The notes under the pieces are model-generated. The model had not been told where the DNA came from. It saw only the letters and a list, made by a program, of their open reading frames with translations, and searched no databases. A stretch of 46,935 nt of DNA from CAYLXX01 sp964484325. Lineage in GTDB: Bacteria > Patescibacteriota > Microgenomatia > UBA1406 > GWC2-37-13. Numbering within the stretch: position 1 is the stretch's first letter; the number at the start of each line of letters is the position of its first letter. This document shows positions 1 through 7,513 of this stretch, one piece after another. A program made the translations under genes and the position numbers. The stretch spans positions 1 to 46,935 of the forward strand of contig CAZAEE010000008.1 of NCBI GenBank assembly GCA_964484325.1. Reading direction: 5' to 3'.

Positions 1-845
1 CACAGACTCGAGAACATATTCTTCTCGCTCGACAAGTGAATGTACCAGCTATTGTTGTTTTCCTGAATAAAATTGACATGGTACAGGATAAAGAGATTAT
101 TGATCTTGTAGAAATGGAAGTTCGAGATCTTCTTAAAAAATACGGTTTTCCAGGCGACGAAGTGCCTGTTATCAAAGGATCAGCTCTGAAGGCTATCCAG
201 GATGACCCAGAGTCAGTTAAAGCTATCGAAGACCTGATGAAAGCAGTTGATGATTATGTACCAGAGCCTGTTCGACCAATTGATAAACCATTTCTTATGC
301 CTGTTGAAGACGTTTTTACCATTCAAGGCCGAGGCACAGTAGTGACCGGTCGTGTGGAGCGCGGCGTACTGAAGATTAACGAAGAAGTCGAGATCGTCGG
401 TATTAAAGCGACCAAGAAAACAGTTGTCACAGGTATCGAGATGTTCCGCAAGACGCTTGACGAGGCTCGAGCAGGAGACAATACCGGTCTTCTTATCCGA
501 GGTATCGAGAAAACTGATGTTGAACGAGGTCAAGTTATTGCCAAACCAGGCAGCGTTACTCCTCATACCGAATTTGAAGCTGAAATAATCGTTCTCACCA
601 AAGAAGAGGGTGGAAGACACACACCATTTTTCAAAGGCTACCGACCACAGTTTTACATTCGTACAACTGATGTTACCGGAGAACTTATGCTTCCTGAAGG
701 AGTCGAAATGGCTATGCCAGGCGACAACTTGAAGGTTTCCGTGAAGCTTATCTATCCAGTGGCACTTGAGGATGGACTAAAATTTGCTATCCGTGAGGGT
801 GGACACACTGTTGGTGCCGGTGTTGTGACCAAGGTCACCAAATAA
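1..845 (+). CDS. tuf: Elongation factor Tu, 5'-truncated by window edge
   Basis: GTPase that carries aminoacyl-tRNA to the ribosomal A site. The frame is already open at base 3 (QTREHILLARQV), so the GTG at 36 is an internal valine codon and not a start; by comparison with the usual length of about 395 residues, roughly the first 110, including the P-loop, lie outside. Visible are the guanine-specificity motif NKIDM (bases 66-80), the GSALKA motif, domain 2 (TVVTGRVERG) and domain 3 (GYRPQFYIRTTDVTG). The next gene is rpsJ, the classical end of the str operon joined to the S10 operon. Nothing in the visible part looks degenerate. Confidence 0.97.
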   Translation, partial: QTREHILLARQVNVPAIVVFLNKIDMVQDKEIIDLVEMEVRDLLKKYGFPGDEVPVIKGSALKAIQDDPESVKAIEDLMKAVDDYVPEPVRPIDKPFLMPVEDVFTIQGRGTVVTGRVERGVLKINEEVEIVGIKATKKTVVTGIEMFRKTLDEARAGDNTGLLIRGIEKTDVERGQVIAKPGSVTPHTEFEAEIIVLTKEEGGRHTPFFKGYRPQFYIRTTDVTGELMLPEGVEMAMPGDNLKVSVKLIYPVALEDGLKFAIREGGHTVGAGVVTKVTK

Positions 846-864
846 GTAGTTTTGCACTTTAAAA

Positions 865-1173
865 ATGCCAAAAGGACGAATACGCATCCGTCTGAAGTCG
901 TATGATCACAGACTTGTAGACGAGACATGCCAAAAAATTGTTGATACTGCCATAAAAACTGGTGCCTCTATTAAAGGCCCTATTCCTTTACCGACCAAAA
1001 AAGAAGTCTTTGTTGTCAATAAGTCCCCTTTTATCGAAAAAAATGCGCGCGATTTTTTTGGCTTAAAAACTCACAAACGCCTTTTGGACATCATGAACCC
1101 TACCAATCAAACAATTGATTCTCTCATGCATCTTGAGATCGCCGCCGGCGTCGAAGTCGAAGTCAAGATGTAA
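865..1173 (+). CDS. rpsJ: 30S ribosomal protein S10
   Basis: Small-subunit head protein, also the NusE partner of NusB in antitermination (family knowledge). The 102 residues match the family over its whole length, with the RIRLKSYDHRLVD opening, the long hairpin around GPIPLPTKKEVFVV and the conserved THKRLLDI block. It starts 19 bases after tuf with no clear Shine-Dalgarno sequence. In most bacteria rplC follows directly; here three membrane-anchored proteins and a new promoter intervene, so S10 is transcriptionally closer to tuf than to the rest of its operon. Confidence 0.97.
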   Translation: MPKGRIRIRLKSYDHRLVDETCQKIVDTAIKTGASIKGPIPLPTKKEVFVVNKSPFIEKNARDFFGLKTHKRLLDIMNPTNQTIDSLMHLEIAAGVEVEVKM

Positions 1174-1202
1174 TCGACACAAATGGGCTTATCTGAAAGA
1201 AT
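1174..1202 (+). promoter_or_regulatory. Possible weak promoter before the inserted gene trio
   Basis: TCGACA (1174-1179) and AAGAAT (1197-1202) are separated by 17 bases and end 11 bases before the ATG at 1214. Each box departs from consensus (5 of 6 and 4 of 6 matches), so this may be chance. If real, it would let the three inserted genes be transcribed apart from tuf-rpsJ. Confidence 0.25.
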
Positions 1203-1213
1203 AAGAAAAAGAC

Positions 1214-1948
1214 ATGGATACAGAAACTTCTAAAACTCCACCGATGTCAACTTCTCCACAACCTTCAGGCAATAAATCACATTTTTTAATGTACGCAGGT
1301 ATTAGTATAGTTGTTTTTGCATGTCTTATAGGTGCCTTTTTCCTTGGGAAAAAAACCGGTACTCCTGCACAAGTTGTACCAACACCTTTATCCAGACAAA
1401 TAATACCTACTAGTATTACTTCACCGATTATCTATGCGAGTCCTACCGTGTTCTCAGAGATTCCAAGATGGCAAGCTTATCCTAATGAGATTATCGGATA
1501 CACAATCAATATACCTGCTGATTGGAGGATAAATTCTACGGAAGGAGTTTTTATAAGCGTCAAGGGAGAGGTAGGATTTTTTCCTCCAGGAGAGGAGGAT
1601 TCTCAACCATATAAAACTGCCGTATACATAGTCTCGTTGAAGGATGGTGAAATGAATCGGTACAATCTTGATAGTGAGGCTGAATTTACAGAATGGTTAA
1701 ATAGACCCGCATCTAATGATAGAAGTCAGAGACAATTTAAAGTCGGTCAGATTAAAGTTGATGGTATCGATGCTGTTCAATATGTTACTCAAGCCCTTTC
1801 TGGGGATCCGACCGAGGCTTATTACGGTCTCATCACCTGGTTTAGGAAAAATGGCTATAATTACTACATTGAGATGACGGGTGACAAAAACGTTATTCCC
1901 GAATCTCTTTACAACCAAATAGTATCTACGTTTAAGTTCACAAAATGA
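1214..1948 (+). CDS. Membrane-anchored extracytoplasmic protein, PsbP-like fold (inserted gene 1)
   Basis: A 244-residue protein of unassigned function. A polar N-terminus of about 23 residues is followed by one membrane helix (about 24-45) ending in the motif AFFLG, then a Pro/Thr/Ser-rich linker and a globular domain from about residue 85. The domain opens with YTINIPADWRI and ends with ESLYNQIVSTFKF. That layout, an aromatic-rich start and a closing 'TFKF' strand, resembles PsbP-like/DUF1795-like folds; this is a pattern judgement, not a search result. There is no lipobox cysteine, so it is probably anchored by the uncleaved helix with the domain outside. It overlaps the next gene by ATGA and is the first of three similarly built proteins between rpsJ and rplC. 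Confidence 0.75.
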   Translation: MDTETSKTPPMSTSPQPSGNKSHFLMYAGISIVVFACLIGAFFLGKKTGTPAQVVPTPLSRQIIPTSITSPIIYASPTVFSEIPRWQAYPNEIIGYTINIPADWRINSTEGVFISVKGEVGFFPPGEEDSQPYKTAVYIVSLKDGEMNRYNLDSEAEFTEWLNRPASNDRSQRQFKVGQIKVDGIDAVQYVTQALSGDPTEAYYGLITWFRKNGYNYYIEMTGDKNVIPESLYNQIVSTFKFTK

Positions 1949-2571
1949 GCAATAAACTATCAAAAGAATTCACAACTATTACCCCCTTCTCCAAAACACT
2001 AGCTTTGATTCTCTTTATCCTATTTCCTATATGTGCTTTTTTTCTTGGACGATGGGAGGCATGGCAGACGTGGGTTGGATATAACGGTCCTTCACAGGTT
2101 ATGCCAACTGCCATACCTATACAAACCAAGCCTCAACAGAATGTTGTTCCTGATCAGAACGTAACTCTTATTTTACAACAGATATACCAAGGAGATGTTT
2201 CGCCAATTGTTCCCTATAAAGGTCTAAAATTTAAGGAGATTAGTGTAAGTGACAGTGGAGTATTGCAAGGAGCTCTGGGTGAAGATGATTATCGAGATGG
2301 AGATAATGTCATTGACGGCTACACTTTCATAGCTACAGCCGGGGCAGACTATGAATTTCTAGCAGAGGAGACCAATGCCAGCCATCTCAGTTTCATTGAA
2401 ACAGAGTTATATGGTTATGGACCGTCTGTAGTTCGTGGCGAGACTCGTATTGGGTGGGGAGTGCCGGCAACCAGCAGGTATTTTTATATTGTTAAAGGAA
2501 GCGACTTTTATGGAAATAATCCAGAAAATAAATTTGGCAGTTATACTTTGCATATTACCAGAAGAAAGTAA
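1945..2571 (+). CDS. Membrane-anchored extracytoplasmic protein (inserted gene 2)
   Basis: A 208-residue protein of unknown function, translationally coupled to the previous gene through an ATGA overlap. One N-terminal membrane helix (about 18-35) ends in AFFLG, the same motif as its upstream neighbour. After a short linker comes a beta-rich domain with DGDNVIDGYTFIATAGADY and a closing GSYTLHITRRK strand. This resembles pre-peptidase C-terminal (PPC) type beta-sandwich domains, where a 'Y.l.v..' strand closes the fold, but the match is weak. No catalytic motif is visible. The shared anchor motif and tight spacing suggest joint expression and a common location on the outer face of the membrane. 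Confidence 0.7.
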   Translation: MSNKLSKEFTTITPFSKTLALILFILFPICAFFLGRWEAWQTWVGYNGPSQVMPTAIPIQTKPQQNVVPDQNVTLILQQIYQGDVSPIVPYKGLKFKEISVSDSGVLQGALGEDDYRDGDNVIDGYTFIATAGADYEFLAEETNASHLSFIETELYGYGPSVVRGETRIGWGVPATSRYFYIVKGSDFYGNNPENKFGSYTLHITRRK

Positions 2572-2577
2572 CCACAT

Positions 2578-3249
2578 ATGACCATACCAAACGAAACCAC
2601 TCGCCCAATTTTTCCAATAAAAATAGTGGCAATGCTGGTATTTATTTTATTGCCTTTTCTGGCTTTTTGGTTAGGATTTCACTATGAGCAGAATTTTCTT
2701 GAAAAACAGGTGCAGCGTGTTTGGCCTACTCCACCTATGCAAAATAACCGAATCGACATTGGAATGCCACCCCCATCAGATCAGCCAGTAAATCAGCCAC
2801 CTAATATACCACCAACCTCATCTGTCTCAGTTCTCACCTATAATCTCCCTTCTGGTTGGCAATTAGTTCAAGATGACTCTATTACGTTTGAAGTAGGATA
2901 CAATCCTGCCATCTGGAGAGTAAGTTCAACGAATAATTCAAGTATTACCATAGGTACAACAGGCACACATTATTCTGTAAGTTTACTTCCTTATAACGGA
3001 GGCTCAAGGCACCAATTTATATATGATACTATGCATATTACCAATCCGTCAGAAAACCGAACTTCTGGATATCATGAGGCTAACTACACGTATAACGGTT
3101 GGTCATGTTTGGTCTTATACAATTTTGCATTTTCGGCTAGTGGAACAACATGGGGAATGTGTGCTGTCGATAATACACATGCTTTTTTCTTTGATAGCAT
3201 TCAAGATGAGCAAATTATCAGAACTGTAAAATTACTTAAAACACCCTAA
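2578..3249 (+). CDS. Membrane-anchored extracytoplasmic protein, PsbP-like fold (inserted gene 3)
   Basis: A 223-residue protein starting 6 bases after the previous stop. The N-terminal helix (about 13-33) ends in AFWLG, matching the AFFLG of the two preceding genes. A Pro/Gln/Asn-rich linker (about 50-85) leads to a domain that opens with YNLPSGWQLV and closes with DEQIIRTVKLL. This is the same open-and-close pattern as inserted gene 1, so the two may be distant paralogues. Two cysteines (in YNGWSCLVLY and TWGMCAVD) could form a disulphide outside the cell. Function unknown. It is the last gene before the new promoter that drives rplC. Confidence 0.72.
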   Translation: MTIPNETTRPIFPIKIVAMLVFILLPFLAFWLGFHYEQNFLEKQVQRVWPTPPMQNNRIDIGMPPPSDQPVNQPPNIPPTSSVSVLTYNLPSGWQLVQDDSITFEVGYNPAIWRVSSTNNSSITIGTTGTHYSVSLLPYNGGSRHQFIYDTMHITNPSENRTSGYHEANYTYNGWSCLVLYNFAFSASGTTWGMCAVDNTHAFFFDSIQDEQIIRTVKLLKTP

Positions 3250-3263
3250 ATTTTAACTTCATG

Positions 3264-3292
3264 TTGACCTTCGTGCGTGTATAGTATATAAT
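3264..3292 (+). promoter_or_regulatory. Sigma70-type promoter for the rplC operon
   Basis: TTGACC (3264-3269) and a perfect TATAAT (3287-3292) are exactly 17 bases apart. It is the best-formed promoter in the window and lies 14 bases after the last inserted gene. The predicted transcript begins near 3299 and carries a leader of about 165 bases, in contrast to the very short leaders elsewhere in the window. Confidence 0.85.
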
Positions 3293-3298
3293 CACATC

Positions 3299-3464
3299 AA
3301 TGACTTTTTTTCTTTCGGGAGGAATGAAAGCAGGCACATGAACTAGACTTCCAGATTGGCAATTTTAAAAAAATGAGCCCTGATCTGGGGCTTTTTTTGT
3401 GTATTACAGTAAGTTTGCGAAAGTAGCAGGCAAACTGATAAGTTAGGCTTGTTAACTCAAAACT
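3299..3464 (+). promoter_or_regulatory. rplC leader with competing stems (putative attenuator)
   Basis: Three pairings share bases and exclude one another. CCAGAT (3351-3356) can pair with ATCTGG (3383-3388), extendable by G-U pairs, as an antiterminator. AGCCC (3376-3380) pairs with GGGCT (3388-3392) as a terminator. GGAGG (3318-3322) can pair with CTTCC (3348-3352), which would sequester the 5' arm of the antiterminator. A GAAAG-CAGGCA motif occurs on each side of the terminator (from 3326 and from 3419). Such a layout is typical of attenuated leaders; autogenous control by an r-protein such as L4 is the obvious guess by analogy with S10 leaders, but no known motif was recognised. The tail 3400-3464 holds a small AACT-GATA-AGTT hairpin and no strong Shine-Dalgarno sequence. 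Confidence 0.6.
3376..3398 (+). terminator. Intrinsic terminator inside the rplC leader
   Basis: AGCCC-TGATCTG-GGGCT followed by seven T residues, preceded by a run of A residues, so the structure could also terminate on the minus strand. It lies downstream of the 3264 promoter and upstream of rplC, so it must be conditional or leaky if that promoter feeds the operon. Confidence 0.65.
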
Positions 3465-4133
3465 ATGGCAGGATTTACCCTCGGATCCAAGTCCGATACC
3501 ACACAACTATTCGACGATCAAGGCAGACGCATTCCCGTCACCTTCGTGAAAACTACTCCCTGTTTTATTGTCGATATAACCTGGCCCGATACTCGTGGCT
3601 ATATGTCAGTCAAGCTCGGATTCGGCCCAAGTAAAAATATTAAAAAAACACTTCAGGGTCAATACAAAAAGGCGGGGATCAAAACTCCGCTTCGTTTTTT
3701 AAAAGAAATCCGTTTGAAGAAAGCTGTAGAAAAAGTCGAAGAAAACGACAAAAAAGGCCTCAAAGTAGGCGAAACGAGCCTGTTTATTGGAGACGAAGTT
3801 AAACCAGCGGTTGTTTTTAAGAAGGGCGATATTGTCAATGTATCAGGCACGTCTAAAGGAAAAGGTTTCCAGGGCGTCGTCAAACGGCATCACTTTGCCG
3901 GAGGTCCGAAGACCCATGGTCAATCAGACCGTTGGAGAGCTCCAGGTTCAATCGGCCAAAGCACCACTCCCGGCCGAGTTTACCGAGGCAAACGGATGGC
4001 AGGACATATGGGGTCTGAGCGCGTGACTGTTCGAAACCTTCAAATAGTCGACGTCAATGATCAAGGAATATACGTTAAAGGAGTTGTTCCAGGTGCCAAA
4101 AACGGTCTTCTGGAAGTCAATAAAATTGATTAA
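3465..4133 (+). CDS. rplC: 50S ribosomal protein L3
   Basis: Early-assembling large-subunit protein near the peptidyl-transferase entrance. The 222 residues include the N-terminal strand (LGSKSDTTQLFDDQG; the usual GMTQ is DTTQ here) and the signature loop from GTSKGKGFQGVVKRH through GSIGQSTTPGRVYRGKRMAG, which reaches the catalytic centre. First gene of the restarted operon, with a leader of about 165 bases. The ATG is preceded by TTAACTCAAAACT, without a Shine-Dalgarno sequence. The spacing to rplD is 13 bases. Confidence 0.97.
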   Translation: MAGFTLGSKSDTTQLFDDQGRRIPVTFVKTTPCFIVDITWPDTRGYMSVKLGFGPSKNIKKTLQGQYKKAGIKTPLRFLKEIRLKKAVEKVEENDKKGLKVGETSLFIGDEVKPAVVFKKGDIVNVSGTSKGKGFQGVVKRHHFAGGPKTHGQSDRWRAPGSIGQSTTPGRVYRGKRMAGHMGSERVTVRNLQIVDVNDQGIYVKGVVPGAKNGLLEVNKID

Positions 4134-4146
4134 ATAAAGTAAACAT

Positions 4147-4932
4147 ATGGCAGAAGAGAAAAAAACCACCAAAACAGTCCGAAAAACTGTCAAAGCGACA
4201 GCAGTCAAAATAGAGGCTAAAGCTGCCAAAGCTAAGGTTAAGACAGAGGGTAAAGTACCGGTAAAAGCAACTGCCAAGCCCGCAAAAGCGTCCTATCTGG
4301 AGGTGCCTATGTATGATTTAACAGGTACCGAGCCAAAAACGGCTGCACTACCCAAGGAGATTTTTACCGTTGAAGCTAAGCCCCAACTGCTGGCTCAATA
4401 TGTTCGTGTTTACTTGACCAACGCCAGACAGGGCAATGCCGCGACCAAAACCCGTGCAGAAGTCATTGGAACGACAGCTAAGCTCTATCGCCAAAAAGGG
4501 ACCGGTCGAGCTCGCCACGGCAGCAAGAAAGCCGCTACCTTTGTCGGTGGAGGGGTAATTTTTGGTCCACAACCGCGTGATATTTCCCTTAAGATCAACA
4601 AAAAACAGAAACGAAAAGCCTTTTTAGGTGCTTTGACTCTCAAAGCACAAGATCATGCCGTTTCAGTGCTCAGCAACAGCTTTTTGTCAATTGAGCCAAA
4701 AACGCGAGTTATGGCCGGCTTTTTAAAAAAATCAGGCAATGATACGGGATCGGTCTTATTGGTCTATCCAAAAAATGACAAGAAATCATTATTACTTGCA
4801 ACACGCAACATTCCCGGTATCGATACGACCGCAATTTCAGGTTTAAACACGTATCAGGTTTTAAAGTATAAAAAATTATTGTTTGTTGAAGAGGCCTTGA
4901 CGCAGTTAAAAAGTTTAGTAGCTAAATCATGA
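4147..4932 (+). CDS. rplD: 50S ribosomal protein L4 with Lys/Ala-rich N-terminal extension
   Basis: Exit-tunnel protein and, in many bacteria, the autogenous repressor of the S10 operon. The 261 residues exceed the usual length of about 205 because residues 1-52 form a low-complexity Lys/Ala/Thr/Val extension before the canonical start VPMYDLTGTE. The tunnel-loop signature is intact (RQKGTGRARHGSKKAATF then GGGVIFGPQPR). The stop overlaps the rplW start by ATGA. The extension is one of several Lys-rich tails on r-proteins in this window. L4 is a candidate ligand for the rplC leader, by analogy only. Confidence 0.96.
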   Translation: MAEEKKTTKTVRKTVKATAVKIEAKAAKAKVKTEGKVPVKATAKPAKASYLEVPMYDLTGTEPKTAALPKEIFTVEAKPQLLAQYVRVYLTNARQGNAATKTRAEVIGTTAKLYRQKGTGRARHGSKKAATFVGGGVIFGPQPRDISLKINKKQKRKAFLGALTLKAQDHAVSVLSNSFLSIEPKTRVMAGFLKKSGNDTGSVLLVYPKNDKKSLLLATRNIPGIDTTAISGLNTYQVLKYKKLLFVEEALTQLKSLVAKS

Positions 4933-5213
4933 TAAGTCACGTAATCATCAAACCAGTTGTGACCGAAAAGGCCACACAAAAAACAGGCCAAAACGTCTAC
5001 ACCTTTCAAGTAGGTACTCGGGCAACCAAGTATGATATTAAAAGCGCGCTTGAGGAAATGTATAAAGTAAAAATTAGTAAGGTCCGCATCGTAAAAAAAG
5101 TCGGCAAAAGCCGCAGAAGCGGAAAACGCATGCAAACAAGACAGTTACCAGATCGCAAAATTGCTTATATCACAGTAAAGCAAGGTACAATTGACATTTT
5201 CCCGAAAGCATAA
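4929..5213 (+). CDS. rplW: 50S ribosomal protein L23
   Basis: Protein at the tunnel exit that docks trigger factor and the signal recognition particle. The 94 residues show the family pattern: HVIIKPVVTEKATQ at the start, YTFQVGTRATKYDIKSALE in the middle, then the basic loop KVGKSRRSGKRMQTRQ. It overlaps rplD by four bases (ATGA), implying translational coupling. Length is normal for the family. Confidence 0.96.
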   Translation: MISHVIIKPVVTEKATQKTGQNVYTFQVGTRATKYDIKSALEEMYKVKISKVRIVKKVGKSRRSGKRMQTRQLPDRKIAYITVKQGTIDIFPKA

Positions 5214-5219
5214 ACTCAT

Positions 5220-5993
5220 ATGACACACCTATTTATTAAAAAATCCATGAAACCGGAAAAAAGTCTGACTTATATTCTGGGTAAGCATGCCGGCCGTGAC
5301 TCTTCAGGAACTGTTTCAGTCCGTCATCGAGGAACACGTCACAAGCGTTATTACCGGATGATCGACTTCAGACGGGATAAACGTGACATGCCAGCGACTG
5401 TGTTGAGGATTGAACGAGACCCTAATCGAAATGCCCACATCGCGCTCGTTGAGTATAAAGATAAAGAAAGACGATACATTATTCATCCAAAAGATTTGCA
5501 CAAAGGTGACGAGATCATTTCAGGTGAAAATGTTGACATCAAAATCGGAAACGCCCTGCCTTTGAAAAATATCCCCATAGGTATCGAAGTCCATAATGTC
5601 GAGTTGTATTCGGGTCAGGGAGGCAAAATTATTCGGGGAGCAGGTACGAGAGCGGTGGTTATTGCTCGCGACTCCGGCTATGTCCAGATCAAGATGCCGT
5701 CAGGCGAAGTGAGAAAAGTACCTGAGGTCTGTTATGCCACAATCGGCATGGTTGGAAACGTTGAACATAAAGATATCGTCATCGGTAAAGCTGGTCGTAA
5801 AATACTCATGGGTATTCGTCCGACAGTCCGCGGCGTCGCCCAAAATCCTCGCAGCCATCCTCACGGAGGTGGAGAAGGCCGCTCAGGAGAAGGTATGCAT
5901 CCAAAAACCCCTTGGGGTAAATCAGCCAGAGGCACCCGCACAAGAAACAAGAAAAAATGGAGTAATAAATTAATCGTCAAACGACGCCCATAA
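5220..5993 (+). CDS. rplB: 50S ribosomal protein L2
   Basis: Primary 23S-binding protein needed for subunit joining and peptidyl transfer. The 257 residues are slightly shorter than the usual 275, with a compact N-terminus. The oligonucleotide-binding half carries RHKRYYRMIDFRRDK and DPNRNAHIALVEYKD. The SH3-like half ends with the signature NPRSHPHGGGEGRSG, which retains the functionally important histidine. The gene normally downstream, rpsS, is missing here: rplV begins 3 bases after the stop. Confidence 0.97.
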   Translation: MTHLFIKKSMKPEKSLTYILGKHAGRDSSGTVSVRHRGTRHKRYYRMIDFRRDKRDMPATVLRIERDPNRNAHIALVEYKDKERRYIIHPKDLHKGDEIISGENVDIKIGNALPLKNIPIGIEVHNVELYSGQGGKIIRGAGTRAVVIARDSGYVQIKMPSGEVRKVPEVCYATIGMVGNVEHKDIVIGKAGRKILMGIRPTVRGVAQNPRSHPHGGGEGRSGEGMHPKTPWGKSARGTRTRNKKKWSNKLIVKRRP

Positions 5994-5996
5994 TCT

Positions 5997-6458
5997 ATGG
6001 AATCACGTACCTATTTAAAAAACATTGCCATCACGCCAAAGAAGCTTCGTTTCCTTTTAAAGGAAATTAAGCGTCTGAAACCGGTCGATGCGCTTAGTAA
6101 ACTGGCCTATATGCACGATCGACCAGCACGCGTATACTATAAAGCCTTGCACAGCGCAGTGACCAATGCCCGTCTATACCTGAAAACTTCAGATGATATG
6201 TTAGAATTTAAGCTTCTGACGATTGAGCAGGGAAATGCCTTGAAGCGCTACCATCCAGGTTCACGAGGTTCGATGAAACCGTACAAGCGTAGATTTAGTC
6301 ATATCAAAATTATTCTCATTGCTAAAACACCGGTCGCGCCAAAGGTTCAAGTGAAGAAAGAAGTCGCTCAGCCAGCAAAGCCGGATATTAAAAAACAGAT
6401 AGCTTCAGAAGAAGCCAAACCGGTAAAAAAAGTTACCAGAAAGAAAATCACTAAATAA
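5997..6458 (+). CDS. rplV: 50S ribosomal protein L22 with Lys-rich C-terminal tail
   Basis: Protein lining the exit tunnel and early 23S binder. The 153 residues comprise a canonical core of about 110 (KNIAITPKKLRFLLKEIK, RPARVYYKALHSAVTNA) with the tunnel hairpin RYHPGSRGSMKPYKRRFSH, then a tail of about 40 residues rich in Lys, Val, Pro and Ala. It directly follows rplB because rpsS has moved. One base separates its stop from the rpsC start. Confidence 0.96.
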   Translation: MESRTYLKNIAITPKKLRFLLKEIKRLKPVDALSKLAYMHDRPARVYYKALHSAVTNARLYLKTSDDMLEFKLLTIEQGNALKRYHPGSRGSMKPYKRRFSHIKIILIAKTPVAPKVQVKKEVAQPAKPDIKKQIASEEAKPVKKVTRKKITK

Positions 6459-6459
6459 T

Positions 6460-7098
6460 ATGGGACAAAAAGTACATCCAAAAGGTTTACGACTCGGCAT
6501 CATCTATAACTGGAATTCCCGTTGGTATTTCACCAATAAGCGGATGTTTAAGGATGCTCTCTTATCAGATCTGAAAGTGCGTATGGCTATGATGAAAAAA
6601 TTTGGTTTTGCCTCAGTGACTGAGATCGATATCGAGCGGGCTATCAAAAAGATTACCGTAATTATTCATTCAGTTAAGCCTGGTATGCTTATCGGTCGGG
6701 GTGGAAAAGGGCTTGAGGAAGTTAAGAACTTCCTCATGGAACAGTTGTCGCCAGGCAAGAAAGTGAAAGATATCAAAATTGATTTGAAGATCGAGCCGGT
6801 GAAGAAACCATACCAGAACGCCTACTATGTCTCCCAGACGATTGCTGAGAAACTGGTACGTAACTTTCCTCACCGAGCAGTTGTTCATAATGCAATGAAT
6901 AGAGTGATGGAGTCAGGTGCCAAAGGTGTCAAGATCCAGCTTGGTGGTCGTATTGCCGGCGCCGAGATTTCCCGCCGGGAAAAGTACTTTCAGGGTACTA
7001 TTCCTGCCTCAACCATTCGAGAAGATGTTGACTATGCCAAGTATCCGGCTTTGACTAAGTCAGGCTACATCGGAGTAAAAGTTTGGATTTGTAAATAA
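6460..7098 (+). CDS. rpsC: 30S ribosomal protein S3
   Basis: mRNA-entry protein of the 30S head. The 212 residues begin with the conserved MGQKVHPKGLRLG and contain the KH-type RNA-binding motif at about residues 76-86 (MLIGRGGKGLEEV). The C-terminal domain signature follows (GAKGVKIQLGGRIAGAEISR) and the sequence ends soon after ALTKSGYIGVKVWI, without the extra C-terminal tail of some bacteria. Its spacing in the operon is very tight: 1 base upstream and 4 downstream. Confidence 0.97.
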   Translation: MGQKVHPKGLRLGIIYNWNSRWYFTNKRMFKDALLSDLKVRMAMMKKFGFASVTEIDIERAIKKITVIIHSVKPGMLIGRGGKGLEEVKNFLMEQLSPGKKVKDIKIDLKIEPVKKPYQNAYYVSQTIAEKLVRNFPHRAVVHNAMNRVMESGAKGVKIQLGGRIAGAEISRREKYFQGTIPASTIREDVDYAKYPALTKSGYIGVKVWICK

Positions 7099-7102
7099 AA
7101 CC

Positions 7103-7513
7103 ATGTTATCACCAAAAAGACAAAAGTATCGTAAACAGTTCAGAGGTTCCTGGAGAAAAGTGGCCACTAAAGGTGATAAGCTCAACTTTGGTAACTTTGG
7201 CCTGAAGTCGATGCAGCCGGGATGGATCAAAGATCGCGAGATTGAATCAGCGCGTGTGGTGATGGCCCGGGCCACCCGCAAAAATGGTAAGTTCTGGATC
7301 CGTATTTTTCCTGATAAGCCGTTTACTAAAAAACCCCCAGAAGTGACGATGGGTGCTGGCAAAGGTGATGTTGCCCATTTTGTTGCCTCAGTTGTGCCGG
7401 GAAAAGTACTTTTTGAAATAGATGGATTACCAGAAAAAGAAGTGCGTCATATTTTACGAAATGTCGCGTCCAAGTTATCAGTTGCCACGAAAGTAGTTGT
7501 CAGATTTATATGA
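7103..7513 (+). CDS. rplP: 50S ribosomal protein L16
   Basis: Protein next to the A-site tRNA elbow and 5S rRNA. The 136 residues show the family start MLSPKRQKYRKQFRG and the central GWIKDREIESARVVMARA block. The glycine-rich segment TMGAGKGDVAHFVASVVPGK follows. Length is normal. Its stop overlaps the rpmC start by four bases (ATGA). Confidence 0.97.
   Translation: MLSPKRQKYRKQFRGSWRKVATKGDKLNFGNFGLKSMQPGWIKDREIESARVVMARATRKNGKFWIRIFPDKPFTKKPPEVTMGAGKGDVAHFVASVVPGKVLFEIDGLPEKEVRHILRNVASKLSVATKVVVRFI

Noticed and set aside
213..620. Open frames opposite tuf, rplD, rplB, rpoA, serS and other genes
   Set aside because: They are antisense shadows of strongly conserved genes, with no family match and no promoter or spacing of their own.
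36..845. GTG at 36 as the start of a short EF-Tu
   Set aside because: The frame is open from base 3 and the upstream residues (QTREHILLARQ) are conserved EF-Tu sequence, so the gene is only cut by the window edge.
3324..3346. Leader peptides ATG-AAA-GCA-GGC-ACA-TGA and ATG-AAC-TAG behind GGGAGG
   Set aside because: The first ATG is one base from the Shine-Dalgarno sequence and the second about 15 bases away; neither spacing is good and no regulatory codons are evident.
3299..3399. A small RNA gene such as SRP RNA between the 3264 promoter and the terminator at 3398
   Set aside because: The GGAGGAATGAAAGCAGGC stretch only loosely resembles the SRP GGAAGGAAGCAGCC loop and no long rod-like hairpin can be drawn; an attenuated leader explains the stems better.
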